A stretch of DNA of 64,000 nt, taken from Corydoras sp. C115 (lineage: Eukaryota > Chordata > Actinopteri > Siluriformes > Callichthyidae). Where the stretch lies: the NCBI GenBank assembly GCA_019802505.1, contig JAFMOC010000915.1:1-64000 (forward strand), in the 5' to 3' direction. The position numbers were made by a program, and so were the translations under genes. Positions 1-9,719 of the stretch are shown here, piece by piece (within the stretch, counting starts at the first letter, position 1; each line of letters opens with the position of its first letter). The notes beneath the pieces are model-generated. The model was not told the DNA's origin, did not search any database, and was given only the letters and a program-made list of their open reading frames with translations.

Positions 1-122
1 ATCAGGACTGGGCCACGCCCTCCTAATGCGTGGTCCGGTGGACGCCCCCGTCGGGCGAGGAATGAGCCAAGGCTTTTAGCTGCATGGTCCTGTGGCCGCC
101 CACGGGCGGCGGGGTCCGGAGG

Positions 123-1340
123 ACGCCCCCTGGCGGCGTGGCGAGGCGGACGCCCCCTGGCGGCGGGGCGTGCGGCCCCTGCTGCTCGGGCTGGGCGGCG
201 TGCGGCCCCTGCTGCTCGGGCTGGGCGGCGTGCGGCCCCTGCTGCTTGGGCTGGGCGGCGTGCGGCCCCTGCTGCTCGGGCTGGACGGCGCGCGGACCCT
301 TGACTTCAGGCTGGACGGCGCGCGGACCCTTGACTTCGGGTTGGACGGCGCGCGGACCCTTGACTTCGGACTGGACGGCGCGCGGACCCTTGACTTCGGG
401 CTGGACGACGCGCGGACCCTTGACTTCGGGCTGGACGGCGCGCGGACCCTTGACTTCGGGCTGGACGGCGCGCGGACCCTTGACTTCGGGCTGGACGGCG
501 CGCGGACCCTTGACTTCGGGCTGGACGGCGCGCGGACCCCTGGGCCTCGGGATGGGTGGCGTGACACCCCTGGGCCTCGGGATGGGCGGCGTGACGCCCC
601 TGGGCCTCGGGATGGGCGGCGTGACGCCCCTGGGCCTCGGGTTGGGCTCGCGCGCTGTCTGGACCTCGGCGGGCACGCACGCAGGCAGGACCTCGGCGGG
701 CACGCACGCAGGCAGGACCTCGGCAGGCACCCACGGGCGGCGGGGCGTGCGGCCCCTGCTGCTCGGGCTGGGCGGTGTGCGGCCCCTGCAGCTCGGGCTG
801 GGCGGCGTGCGGCCCCTGCTGCTTGGGCTGGGCGGCGTGCGGCCCCTGCTGCTCGGGCTGGGCGGCGTGCGGCCCCTGCTGCTCGGGCTGGGCGGCGTGC
901 GGCCCCTTGACTTCGGGCTGGACGTCGCACAGACCCTTGACTTCGGGCTGGACGGCGCGCAGACCCTTGACTTCGGGTTGGACGGCGCGCGGACCCTTGA
1001 CTTCAGGCTGGACAGCGCGCGGACCCTTGACTTCGGGCTGGACGACGCGCGGACCCTTGACTTCGGGCTGGACGGTGCGGACCCCTGGGCCTCGGGATGG
1101 GCGGCGTGACACCCCTGGGCCTCGGGATGGGCGGCGTGACGCCCCTGGGCCTCGGGATGGGCGGCGTGACGCCCCTGGGCCTCGGGATGGGCTCGCGCGC
1201 TGTCTGGACCTCGGCGGGCACGCACGCAGGCAGGACCTCGGCGGGCACGCACGCAGGCAGGACCTCGGCAGGCACGCACGCTGGGCGGACCTCGGCGGGC
1301 ACGCACGCTGGGCGGACCTCGGCGGGCACCTCGGGCTCTC
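123..1340. repeat. X1 GC-rich minisatellite, 30- and 27-bp units
   Basis: The 60-column layout shows 30-bp units in register. One block is of type ggcgtgcggcccctgctgct, one of type ggcgcgcggacccttgactt, and one of type ggcgtgacgcccctgggcct. A 27-bp block (gacctcggcgggcacgcacg...) follows. The same series of blocks occurs twice in order (roughly 170-740 and 745-1340), so there is a higher-order duplication. All unit lengths are multiples of three, so many overlapping frames stay open on both strands. Most long ORFs here are a by-product of that periodicity. Confidence 0.9.
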
Positions 1341-1343
1341 CAT
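306..1343 (-). CDS. Possible spliced X1 product, Arg/Pro-rich repeats
   Basis: A candidate splice acceptor (TGTGTGCAG then GATGG, minus strand near 1344) places an ATG directly after the junction. The frame from that ATG (MESPRCPPRSAQRACPPR...) stays open through the minisatellite to 306 as Arg/Ser/Pro-rich decapeptides. The matching donor is the leader CCCAG/GTAGG at about 1990. X2 has the same ATG and a 457-residue frame, while in X3 the frame stops after about 50 residues. The competing frame continues the upstream ORF, so which one is used cannot be decided here. Confidence 0.25.
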   Translation of the reverse strand: MESPRCPPRSAQRACPPRSAQRACLPRSCLRACPPRSCLRACPPRSRQRASPSRGPGASRRPSRGPGASRRPSRGPGVSRRPSRGPGVRTVQPEVKGPRVVQPEVKGPRAVQPEVKGPRAVQPEVKGLRAVQPEVKGLCDVQPEVKGPHAAQPEQQGPHAAQPEQQGPHAAQPKQQGPHAAQPELQGPHTAQPEQQGPHAPPPVGACRGPACVRARRGPACVRARRGPDSARAQPEAQGRHAAHPEAQGRHAAHPEAQGCHATHPEAQGSARRPARSQGSARRPARSQGSARRPARSQGSARRPARSQGSARRPARSQGSARRPVRSQGSARRPTRSQGSARRPA

Positions 1344-1902
1344 CCTGCACACAAAAAACATAAACCCCTGTCGCAACGCCCAAACACATAGACACAAACA
1401 TGTCAGACATAGGGACGAAAGACTGGTCACACGACACATAGGAGGAAGGGGGACACAACACATTCACACACTCGGGCGGCGGCTCCGGTACCGCCCCCTC
1501 GCAGCGCGACCCAGACGCGGCACGGGCCGGCGCGGTCGCGTCACGTGACTGCCCCGCAGTCCACGCTTTGCGCTCCGCAGCTGCGCTGTGCGCCCGCTGC
1601 GGCTTCACTCCACGCCGTTGCCGCGCTCTGCGTCTGGATCTCGCCACCGGGGGTTTAACAAACCGGACTGGACCCTCCGTCCAGAACTCCTCAGAATTGC
1701 GGAGGGTGCGTACGGACAGAATATGCCCATACAGGTAAGGTTCGCCCGCCTCATCATCGGAAATCTGAACAAGGTCCAGACCTTCCTCTGCGCAGAGCGC
1801 CTCAAACCCGTACCTCCACAACCAGTCCTCATCGGAGTCGCTACACTCCGCCATCACGCTGTTTGAGCCGCTCCCCCGGCTCCGGGACGGCGGGCTCCGC
1901 AT
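1003..1902 (-). CDS. X-family conserved ORF (copy X1), 299 aa, unknown function
   Basis: I do not recognise this protein. It starts MRSPPSRSRGSGSNSVM, then an acidic stretch (SDSDED), then a core with LWRYGFEALCAEEGLDLV, YLYGHIL and NSEEFWTEGPVRFVKPPVA, followed by an Arg-rich segment. A short hydrophobic stretch near residue 175 (CLGVATGVYVFC) could be a weak membrane segment, or could simply overlap a splice acceptor. The C-terminal third is minisatellite-encoded (PAEV..ACV and GVTPPIPRPR repeats). The core is conserved in X2 and X3 with substitutions and a whole-codon length change, which favours real coding. Nothing resembles a gag zinc knuckle or pol. The last 100 residues may be incidental. 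Confidence 0.5.
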   Translation of the reverse strand: MRSPPSRSRGSGSNSVMAECSDSDEDWLWRYGFEALCAEEGLDLVQISDDEAGEPYLYGHILSVRTLRNSEEFWTEGPVRFVKPPVARSRRRARQRRGVKPQRAHSAAAERKAWTAGQSRDATAPARAASGSRCEGAVPEPPPECVNVLCPPSSYVSCDQSFVPMSDMFVSMCLGVATGVYVFCVQDGEPEVPAEVRPACVPAEVRPACVPAEVLPACVPAEVLPACVPAEVQTAREPIPRPRGVTPPIPRPRGVTPPIPRPRGVTPPIPRPRGPHRPARSQGSARRPARSQGSARCPA

Positions 1903-2024
1903 AACGGCGCACTCGCGGACACGGCGGAGCGCGCCGCGAGTACGTGGCTATACGGCCCCCCCAAAGAAAAATTTTAAAAACACCTACCTGGGCTCTGGAC
2001 TCCCCAAACGATGGCGCGTCTTTC

Positions 2025-2411
2025 TGTCACACAAGTCCACCTGGAAATAAACGCGGCTGCGCAAATACAGCGCAGAGCCGCGGCGCTCTAACGCGCAGAA
2101 GGGAGCCAGGCACGCGGGTGGAACGAATAAGGAATTTTAATGACGGTGCTCAAAACACCAAACACACAGGTACAAAGGACAAGTGTAACATAAAACGAAG
2201 ACACGCACGGACGACATGTAACCCCGGAACTAAATACCTTAACATATCCCCACACGTGCACACAAACACCCAATGAACCCGCGAAGCTAATTAACTAAAA
2301 CTTTACCCCACACGAGACAGCTAATTAACTAGACACAGGAACACAAAAACAGAACTTTTTAAAAATAAACAAAAACAACGGCCGGGCTTAAAGACACTGC
2401 CCTAGGCTGTT
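2025..2411 (-). repeat. X1 5' LTR (U3 end degraded)
   Basis: On the plus strand it begins TGTCACAC at 2025 and matches the reverse complement of the complete solo LTR at 48161-48541 through about 2387 (CGGCCGGG). After that the expected terminal palindrome is degraded and merges into satellite near 2411. It contains the candidate mRNA start GCGTGTCTTC on the minus strand. This pairs, with one wobble and one mismatch, to the sequence just inside the LTR. Confidence 0.75.
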
Positions 2412-5400
2412 TGTTTCTAAAATTCCATTGTTTGTAATTAAACAGTTTCTATTACCTGTTAAAATCATTTACTGTTTTTTCAGCTTCTGTTTAAAAAGAC
2501 ATTGCTGATCATAAATCCAAAACAAGTAATGCGAATAGAGAGAAATCTCACCACTTCAAAAATACACTTGACACAGTGTATCTGCTAACTGTTTTGTTGT
2601 GTAAATGAACAACATACTATGGTTTACAGTTTATAACTATGGTTACTAGTTTACTTTGGTTACTATGGTTTGAATTGTTCAGCTACTCAGATGTTGAATG
2701 ACTTGCATGGGCATTCTATACTTCATTTTGTTAATGAAATGTTTATATCACAATTAAGAAATGTTTACAAACACAGTACCAATTAATACATGAGTAACAT
2801 AACAATTATTATTCACATATTTAGTTTTAAAGTACTATGTCTAGCTGGATTTTGCTTTACTGTTTTATCTAGTTTGAAACTAGACATGAGCTGGTAATTG
2901 CTTCTGCTGTTTTGTTTAGATTAGTAATTATACCAGAAGCTGGTTATTCTGTCATGATTTATGTTGATGTTATATTGCTTATTGTACAGTTTTACAGCAG
3001 AATAACAATATGTTTGTAGTATTAGTATATAATAAATTAATCAGTGGGGGCTTATAAGCAACTGTCCTGCTGTTTGTTTTCTAAAAACACTGATGTATGT
3101 AATTAAACTGTTTTTTACTAAAAACTTTAGGTTTTAATGAGCTTCTATTTAAAGACATTACTGATCATAAATCATTTAAAACCTAAGTAAAATATCAGAG
3201 AGAAATCTCACCTTACTTCAAAAATACACTTGACACAGTGTATCTGCTGCTGTTTGGTTGTGTACACTTCACCACAACCAATTTGGTTACTATGGTTATG
3301 AAGTGTTCAGCTACTCAGTGTCACAGTGACTTGCATGGGCTTCTACACTTCTATATTCACTTTATGAAGTGACCTGTTTTTAGGAAATTTAGGAAATGTT
3401 TAAAACACAGTAACATTAATAAATACAACATAACAATTATTCACTAGTATTCACATGTTTAGTTCAGAGATCATGTCTGAGCTGGATATTGCTTTATGTC
3501 TGTTTTTTGTCTTGTTTAGAGACTATACATGAGCTGGTAATTGCTTCCTGTTTTGTTTAGATTGGAGACTATACCTGAGCTAGTTATGGCCTTATTTTTT
3601 AATTGGTTTAGAGACTACACCTGAGCGGGTTATTGTGCCATGGTTTATGTTTTGTAATATTAGGTATTGTACAGTTTAACAGCAGAATATCATGATATGT
3701 TTGTAGTATTAGTATATTATACAACATCAGTGTACTGGCTCCTAAGCAACCGTCCTGCTGTTTGTTTTCTAAAAACACTGGTGTTTGTAATTAAACTGTT
3801 TACTAACCTTTAGGTTTTAATCAGCTCCTGTTTAAAGACATAACTGATCATAAATCATTTAAAACTTAAGTAATATATCAAAGAGAAATCTCACCTTACT
3901 TCCAAAATATACTTGACACAGTGTCTCTGCTGCTGTTTGGTTGTGTACACTTCACCAAATGCTACTATGGTTACTGTTGTTACTATGGTTACTATTGTTA
4001 CTTTGGTTACTATGGTTATGAAGTGTTCAGCTACTCAGTGTCACAGTGACTTGCATGGGCTTCTATACTTCTATATTCACTTTATGAAGTGACCTATTTT
4101 AATTATGTTTTGTTATATTAGTTATTGTACCGTTTTACCGAAAAAATATCGTGATATGTTTCTAGTATCAGTATATAATACAACAGCAGTATATAATACA
4201 ACACTTGGCTCATAAGCCACTATCCCCCTGTGTGTTTTCTTAAAACACTGCTATTTGTGATTAAGCTGTTTACTAACCTTTAGGTTTTTATCAGCTTCTG
4301 TTTAAATACATTATTGGTCATAAATCATTTAAACTTAAGTGTAATATCAAACAGAAATCTCACCTTTCTTCCAAAACACACTTTACCTTAATACAGTGTG
4401 TCTGTTCACAGTGTGTCTGTTGGTTGTGTACACTTCACCAAACGCTACTACGGTAACTATTGTTACTATGGTTACTATAGTTACTTTGGATACTTCTTTT
4501 ATGAAATGTTCAGCTACTCAATGTCACTGTGACTTTCATGGGCTTCTATACTTTGTTTAAAACACAATATCATTACTAGTGAATAATAAGTATAATGTTG
4601 GTATAGATCAATTTATTATCGATAAATTACAGAGGAACTGGAAAAGGCCCAGGTGTAGGATTGTTCTCGATCACTTGCCTGCTGCTGTATTTGTAAATTG
4701 GGTCGATCTGGTCCAAAATCCTTTATCTTCTTTTTTTGTAAAAGCATTTCATTTTGATGTTATTTCAATCTTCAATAGTTAAGGGTGAGTTGAACTAATG
4801 AATGGCACTTTGGTTAATGGGTCGATTCGTGTCATCCAATCACACGATGCCTAAATAAAATTAACCAGTTGTTACACACTACCAATAGTGACACACTAGA
4901 ATAACCAATTAGAAATCAGCCTCAGATCACATGCTTGCCAAAAGTTTGTATGCCCACATGTGACCAGCACCCCCCACATAGGAAGTGTGCACAATGGGAG
5001 CAATTACATGAATTTATTTATTATTTTAATAAACTATAACATGTCTTAGACACACAGTACAAATAAATACATTTCTTATTTACTTTTAAGGGGGGGCCCC
5101 AGCGCCCCCTATGGACCAGCCGCCACTGCTTTCTACTCTTTTCTCTTGCAACTTTTCCACTCCCTCTTTCTTTTGCTTTTGTTTCTCCGTGCTGTCACTC
5201 CTTTCGAGAAAATGCCGAAAGCCAGTCTAGCCCTTCAGAAAATGTAGTTGTAATCCTTCTGTAGTTCTAATTGCTGTTCTGTAATTATGATCATCACGAT
5301 TATTGCAAAATCAAGGTTTTACATTAAAATGCTTTGATTATTTTGAAAAAATACACATGACACAGTGTGTCTGCTGCTGTTTGATTGTGTACGCTTCACC

Positions 5401-7097
5401 AAATGCTCCTATGGTTACTATAGTTACTATGGTTACTTTTGTCACTTTGGTTACCATGGTTATGAAGTGTTCAGCTAATCATTGTCACAGTGACTTAAAT
5501 GGGCTTCTATACTTCTATTTTGTTAATAAAGTGTTTAAATGACGATTAAGGAAATGTTTAAAACACAGTACCATTAATAAATACAACATAATAATTATTC
5601 AGTAGTATTCACATATTTAGTTTAGAGATTATGTCTGAGCTGGATTTTGCTTTATATTTTGTCTTGTTATACATGAGCTGGTAATTGCTTCCTGTTTTGT
5701 TTAGATTGGAGACTATACCTGAGCTAGTTATTGCCTTATTTTTTAATTGGTTTAGAGACTATACCTGAGCTGGTTATTTTGTCATGATTTATGTTTTGTT
5801 ATATTAGGTATTGTACAGTTTTACAGAAGAATATCATGATATGTTTGTAGTATTAGTATATAATACAACATCAGTGCACTGGGTCCTAAGCAACTGTCCT
5901 GCTGTTTGTTTTCTAAAAACACTGGTGTTTGTAATTAAACTGTTTACTAACCTTTAGGTTTTAATCAGCTTCTGTTTAAAGACATTACTGATCATAAATC
6001 ATTTAAAACTTAAGTAAAATATCAAAGAGAAATCTCACCTTAATTCAAAAATAAATTTTTTTCTCTGCTCTGCTGCTGTTTGGTTGTGTACACTTCACCA
6101 AATGCTACTATGGTTACTGTTGTTACTATGGTTACTATTGTTACTTTGGTTACTATGGTTATGAAGTGTTCAGCTACTCAGTGTCACAGTGACTTGCATG
6201 GGCTTCTATACTTCTATATTCACTTTATGAAGTGACCTGTTTTTATGACAATTTAGGAAATGTTTAAAACACAGTAACATTAATAAATACAACATAACAA
6301 TAATTCACTAGTATTCACATGTTTAGTTCAGAGATCATGTCTGAGCTGGATATTGCTTTATGTTTTGACTAGTTTAGAGACTATACATGAGCTGGTAATT
6401 GCTTCCTGTTTTGTTTAGATTGGAGACTATACCTGAGCTAGTTATTGCCTTATTTTTTAATTGGTTTAGATATTATACCTGAGCTGGTTATTGTGTCATG
6501 ATTTATGTTTTGTTATATTAGGTATTGTACAGTTTTACAGCAGAATATCATGATATGTTTGTAGTATTAGTATATAATACAACATCAGTGCACTGGCTCC
6601 TAAGCCACTGTCCTGATTTTTGTTTTCTAAAGACACTGATGTTTGTAATTAAATTGTTTACTAACCTTTAGGTTTTAATCAGCTTCTGTTTAAAGACATT
6701 ATTGATCATAAATCATTTAAAGCTTAAGTAAAATATCAAATAGAAATCTCACCTTAATTCAAAAAGACAATTGACTCAGTCTGTCTGCTGCTGTTTGGTT
6801 GTGTACACTTCACCAAATGCTACAATGGTTACTACAGTTACTATGGTTACTATTGTTACTTTGGTTACTATGGTTATGAAGTGTTCAGCTACTCAGTGTC
6901 ACAGTGACTTACATGGGCTTCTATACTTCTATTTTGTTAATGATGTGTTTATATGACAATTAAGGAAATGTTTAAAACACAGTACCATTAATAAATACAA
7001 CATAACAATTATTACTCACATATTTAGTTTAAAGATTATGTCTGAGCTTGATTTTGCTAGATTTTGGATTTTGGTTTTGTCTAGTTTAGAAACTATA
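2412..7097. repeat. AT-rich tandem satellite, about 0.7-kb monomer
   Basis: Successive monomers share anchors such as ttactaacctttaggtttta, atatcatgatatgtttgtag and a short internal repeat of (ggttactattgttactat). Anchors recur at about 3124, 3809, 4272, 5943 and 6656, giving a usual spacing of 685-720 bp, with one shortened unit and one interruption. Small ORFs within monomers are AT-rich, overlap the internal repeat and carry no domain. I see no gene here. This array is the target of most insertions in the window. Confidence 0.85.
4560..5340. repeat. Satellite variant block (higher-order unit), copy 1
   Basis: This block does not match the ordinary monomer. It recurs at 14095-14880 and 55050-55920 in the same relation to flanking monomers, and its right part also occurs near 60590-61100. 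Each of the first three carries a 67-68 codon frame beginning MNN.YN.GIDQFIIDK. The copies are close at the nucleotide level, so I do not take that frame as evidence of a gene. The blocks mark a higher-order organisation of the array. Confidence 0.65.
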
Positions 7098-7445
7098 TGT
7101 CAGGTTAGGAGGGTTGAGCCCCTCCTCCCTGCCTCCCGTGTATCGGGTTTTCGGCCGCCCTAGGCTTCCGTAGGTAGGACCAACCCATTGGGCAGGCTTT
7201 TCCGCCGGTTGCTATTTTAAGGTGCTTTACCGATTACTACACGTTTCGTCGGGTAGTCAGCGGCGTTCCCGCTATCGGTATTATTTTGGTTTATTTTCTA
7301 TTCGCGTTTCCTCCAGCGGCGTTCCCGCTGCGCTTTAGCGAATAAAGCTTGTTGTGTTCGCTTACCTGGTCGCCTGGCTCTATCTACTCTCCACCACACC
7401 GCGCTGTACCGCCATTTTCCGGTCAGCGCGCCCCGAGCGCTGACA
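7098..7445 (+). repeat. Y1 5' LTR with 197-bp deletion
   Basis: It aligns with the 3' LTR (9720-10264) at both ends but lacks the segment from gattgggccc to the first half of the gcatccagcgg motif, so it is 348 bp against 545. The missing part contains the candidate transcription start. This LTR could probably not start a full-length genomic RNA as it stands, so the deletion presumably arose after insertion. Confidence 0.85.
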
Positions 7446-7446
7446 G

Positions 7447-7457
7447 AATGCTGACCT
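7447..7457 (+). promoter_or_regulatory. Y1 candidate self-priming site
   Basis: Immediately inside the 5' LTR, AATGCTGACCT is the exact reverse complement of AGGTCAGCATT at 9887-9897 in the 3' LTR (11 of 11). A canonical tRNA primer site would start with TGG here and does not. Tf1/sushi elements are known to prime reverse transcription with the 5' end of their own mRNA, and this is the pattern that mechanism predicts. Confidence 0.6.
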
Positions 7458-7494
7458 CACCCAACAGTAGCAAAGTCCAGGATTCCTCCTCCGG

Positions 7495-8648
7495 GTAAGC
7501 GATCTCTTGCATTGTATTCCTGCGCGATTGCGTCCCCCCGGTTTCGTCCCGGGTTTGTTTTTTTTTTTGTTTATTAGCGCGAGCAACGTTAGCGTCCTTG
7601 CTAACCGCGTTCAGCCGCGTTCCCCGGCTTTCGTCCCGGGTTTGGTTTTGTTTTGTTTATTAGCGCGAGCAACGTTAGCGTCCTTGCTAACCGCGTTCAG
7701 CCGCGTTCCCCGGCTTTCGTCCCGGGTTTGGTTTTGTTTTGTTATTTATTCGCGCTAGCTGCGTTAGCGGCCGTGCTAACCGCGTTTAGCCGCGTTCCCC
7801 GGCTTTCGTCCGGGTTTGTTTTTTTTTTCACTATCGGCAGCTGCGTTAGCTTCGGTGCTAACCACGATTAGCCCCATCTTCCGGCTGTTCGCGGTCTTAG
7901 CTCCGGCGCTGGCCCACTTCGGTAGTGTTTTTTCTGCAGCAGCATTCGGCTTGCTAGATCGGCGTTAGCCACGCCATTTAGCCACGTTTTGGGCTGCAGC
8001 ATTTGGCTTTTTAGATCGGCGTTAGCCACGCCAATAGCCACGTTTTTCTTTGCTGCACCTGGCTATTTAGTTTGGCGTTAGCCACGCCGTTAGCAGCGTT
8101 TTTTGTTGCTGCATTTGGCTATTTAAATCGGCGTTAGCCACGCCATTAGCCGCTTCCTCCAGCTGCAGCACCGTCTGTCGTAACTCGGCATTAGCCCTGC
8201 CTTTAGCCGAGTCCCCGGCTGCAGCAGTGAGGCTGATTAACTCGGCACTAGCCATGCCAGTAGTTGCCCTGTCTGTGGCGATTCCCGGTCCCAGGGTTCA
8301 CCCACTTAGCGAGTTTTTTCTAGACGCTCGGGATTCGCAGCGCGCTCCTCCGTGCGAGCCTTCTGACTCCACGGAGGACCCGTTCAGCGAGTTTTCTTTC
8401 GCCGACCGGTTCCCGCCGTGCACTCCTCCGTGCGAGTTCTCTTACTCCACGGGGGACCCTTTCAGTGAGCTGGGGCTCGCCGCTCGGATCCCGTCGCACG
8501 CTCCTCCTCCTCCTCCTATCTCCACGGGGGGCGCGTTCAGTGAGCTCTCCCTCACTGAACTCGGGTTCTGCCGCGCGCCGCGCCTCCCGGTGCGTCACCC
8601 CGCTCCGCGCCTAGCGCTGTGCCGCCTCGCGCTGCGCCGCCCGCACAG
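7495..8648 (+). other. Candidate intron of Y1
   Basis: The leader ends CCTCCTCCGG/GTAAGC, a consensus donor conserved exactly in Y2 (25399). A CGCACAG/GAT acceptor before 8649 is likewise conserved in Y2 (27452/27453). Removing this stretch would bring the conserved Y ORF, with its ATG at 8655, next to the 5' leader. The interior holds Alu-like gttagc repeats only in the sense of short motifs (lower-case ggcgttagccacgcc units), not SINEs. Confidence 0.45.
7560..8260. repeat. Y1 gttagc minisatellite blocks
   Basis: Units of about 90 bp (gcgcgagcaacgttagcgtc...cgtcccgggtttggtttt) repeat from about 7560 to 7830. They are followed by roughly 60-bp units containing ggcgttagccacgcc and gctgca to about 8260. 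The same two block types occur in Y2 (25430-25960), and the second type in Y3 (58440-58850). Confidence 0.8.
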
Positions 8649-8654
8649 GATAGG

Positions 8655-9707
8655 ATGACCCCTGCTCCTGACAATAAGACCGCCGCGCTGGACTATGTGC
8701 CTTGTATTGTGGACGACCCGTTCTCCGTCCAGGACCCTTTGCCACGCACTCAGAACAAAGAGACCACCGGACCAAGGACTTTAGAGGTTGACAAGTTCGC
8801 ATGGGACCCTGGGCCGGCTGCCCTAATCATGGACCCACTCGGAGTCACCGTTGCGTCCACGCGGGTCACAAGCGCGTCCACTCGGGTCAGTTTGGTGTCC
8901 ACTCGGGTCACTAGTGCGTCCACTCGGGACAATTCTGCGGTCACTCGGGTCACATGTACGTTCACTCGGGCCGGTTTTGCGTCCACTCGGGTCACTTCGG
9001 CGTTCACTCGGGTCACTTGTGCATTCACTCGGGCCAGTTTTGCGTCCACTCGGGTCACTTCGGCGTTCACTCGGGTCACTTGTGCGTTCACTCGGGTCAA
9101 TCTTGTGTCCTCTCGGTTCCCCCCGGCTGTCGCGTGTGCTTCGGTCTCCGTTCCGGAACTGGTTTCTCGGGTTTTCAGGGGGTTTCCTTCCCCACTTGCA
9201 CCCAAGGGGTCTTGCCCCCCTCGCACACTCCTAGGGCCGCGTCACCGTTCCGTGCCCAAGAGGTCACGACGTCGCCGCCCGCACAAGTGGTCGCGCCACC
9301 TTCGCCGGGTCAAGGGTTCACGCCCTTCACGGGCTCACATAGGGTCACGGCATTCCCGTACCCTCATTTATATTGATCTCTCTCGCGCTCACCAGGGGCC
9401 AGGTCCTCCGCGCACGCACCAGGGGTCACGGCGCCCCCGCAGACTAAAGGGGCCCCGTCACCCTCGTGCCCTCAGGGCGGCTTGGCACCACACACACAAG
9501 AGGCCACACCCCTTTCGCTTCCACATGGTGCCACAGGGCTTCCACACCCTGCGGGCCTCACAACGGCCCCGTATCCTCAAGGGATCTCGTGCCCTGCGTC
9601 AGTCCACAAGGGCACGCCGTCCTCACCCTCACACGGGGCCACGGTGCCGTCGCACCCTTCGCCACGGCACCCCCGCACAGGAGGGATTGTTTCATTGCAG
9701 CATTTAG
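8655..9707 (+). CDS. Y-family conserved ORF (copy Y1), about 350 aa, unknown function
   Basis: Not recognised. The start is chosen because the ATG lies six bases after the candidate acceptor. Residues 1-60 include KTAALDYVP, VDDPFS, QDPLP, GPRTL and AWDPGPAA. Y2 shares these positions with substitutions (VDDLFS, VWDPGSAA), which suggests a real coding region. Residues from about 65 to 155 are 7-residue repeats (A.TRVTS/C) encoded by the 21-bp minisatellite. The remainder is Arg/His/Pro-rich and may be incidental. There is no gag or pol motif in this frame. Confidence 0.4.
   Translation: MTPAPDNKTAALDYVPCIVDDPFSVQDPLPRTQNKETTGPRTLEVDKFAWDPGPAALIMDPLGVTVASTRVTSASTRVSLVSTRVTSASTRDNSAVTRVTCTFTRAGFASTRVTSAFTRVTCAFTRASFASTRVTSAFTRVTCAFTRVNLVSSRFPPAVACASVSVPELVSRVFRGFPSPLAPKGSCPPRTLLGPRHRSVPKRSRRRRPHKWSRHLRRVKGSRPSRAHIGSRHSRTLIYIDLSRAHQGPGPPRTHQGSRRPRRLKGPRHPRALRAAWHHTHKRPHPFRFHMVPQGFHTLRASQRPRILKGSRALRQSTRARRPHPHTGPRCRRTLRHGTPAQEGLFHCSI
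8860..9115. repeat. Y1 21-bp minisatellite
   Basis: About a dozen units of the type gcgtccactcgggtcacttcg with variation at the last six bases. On both strands the units encode seven-residue repeats. Y2 has a shorter run at 27655-27840. Confidence 0.85.
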
Positions 9708-9719
9708 ACATTATCATTA

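Larger units (their letters stand above)
1..2411 (-). mobile_element. X1: non-autonomous LTR element (partial, 5' end on the right)
   Basis: Reading on the minus strand, this copy holds a 5' LTR (2025-2411), a short leader, an unrecognised ORF (1003-1902) and a long GC-rich minisatellite that runs off the window at base 1. Copies X2 (10311-13142) and X3 (44077-45868) have the same order of parts. No protease, reverse transcriptase or integrase is visible in any copy, so the family should need enzymes in trans. The LTR identity rests on complete solo copies with 5-bp target duplications (48161-48541, 52105-52463). The 3' LTR lies outside the window. Confidence 0.8.

Noticed and set aside
84..1109. 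Long overlapping frames on both strands across the X1 minisatellite
   Set aside because: 30- and 27-bp units keep all frames open. Only the minus frames connected to the conserved ORF or to the candidate acceptor were kept, at low confidence.
4579..4782. 67-codon frame repeated in three satellite variant blocks (also 14113-14316, 55069-55275)
   Set aside because: The copies are nearly identical in nucleotide sequence, the third copy changes its C-terminus, and there is no domain, promoter or splice signal. It is most likely incidental.
5303..6956. Small frames rich in TIVTMVT repeats (5303-5542, 6771-6956, 29657-29854)
   Set aside because: They are translations of the internal ggttactat short repeat of the satellite monomer.
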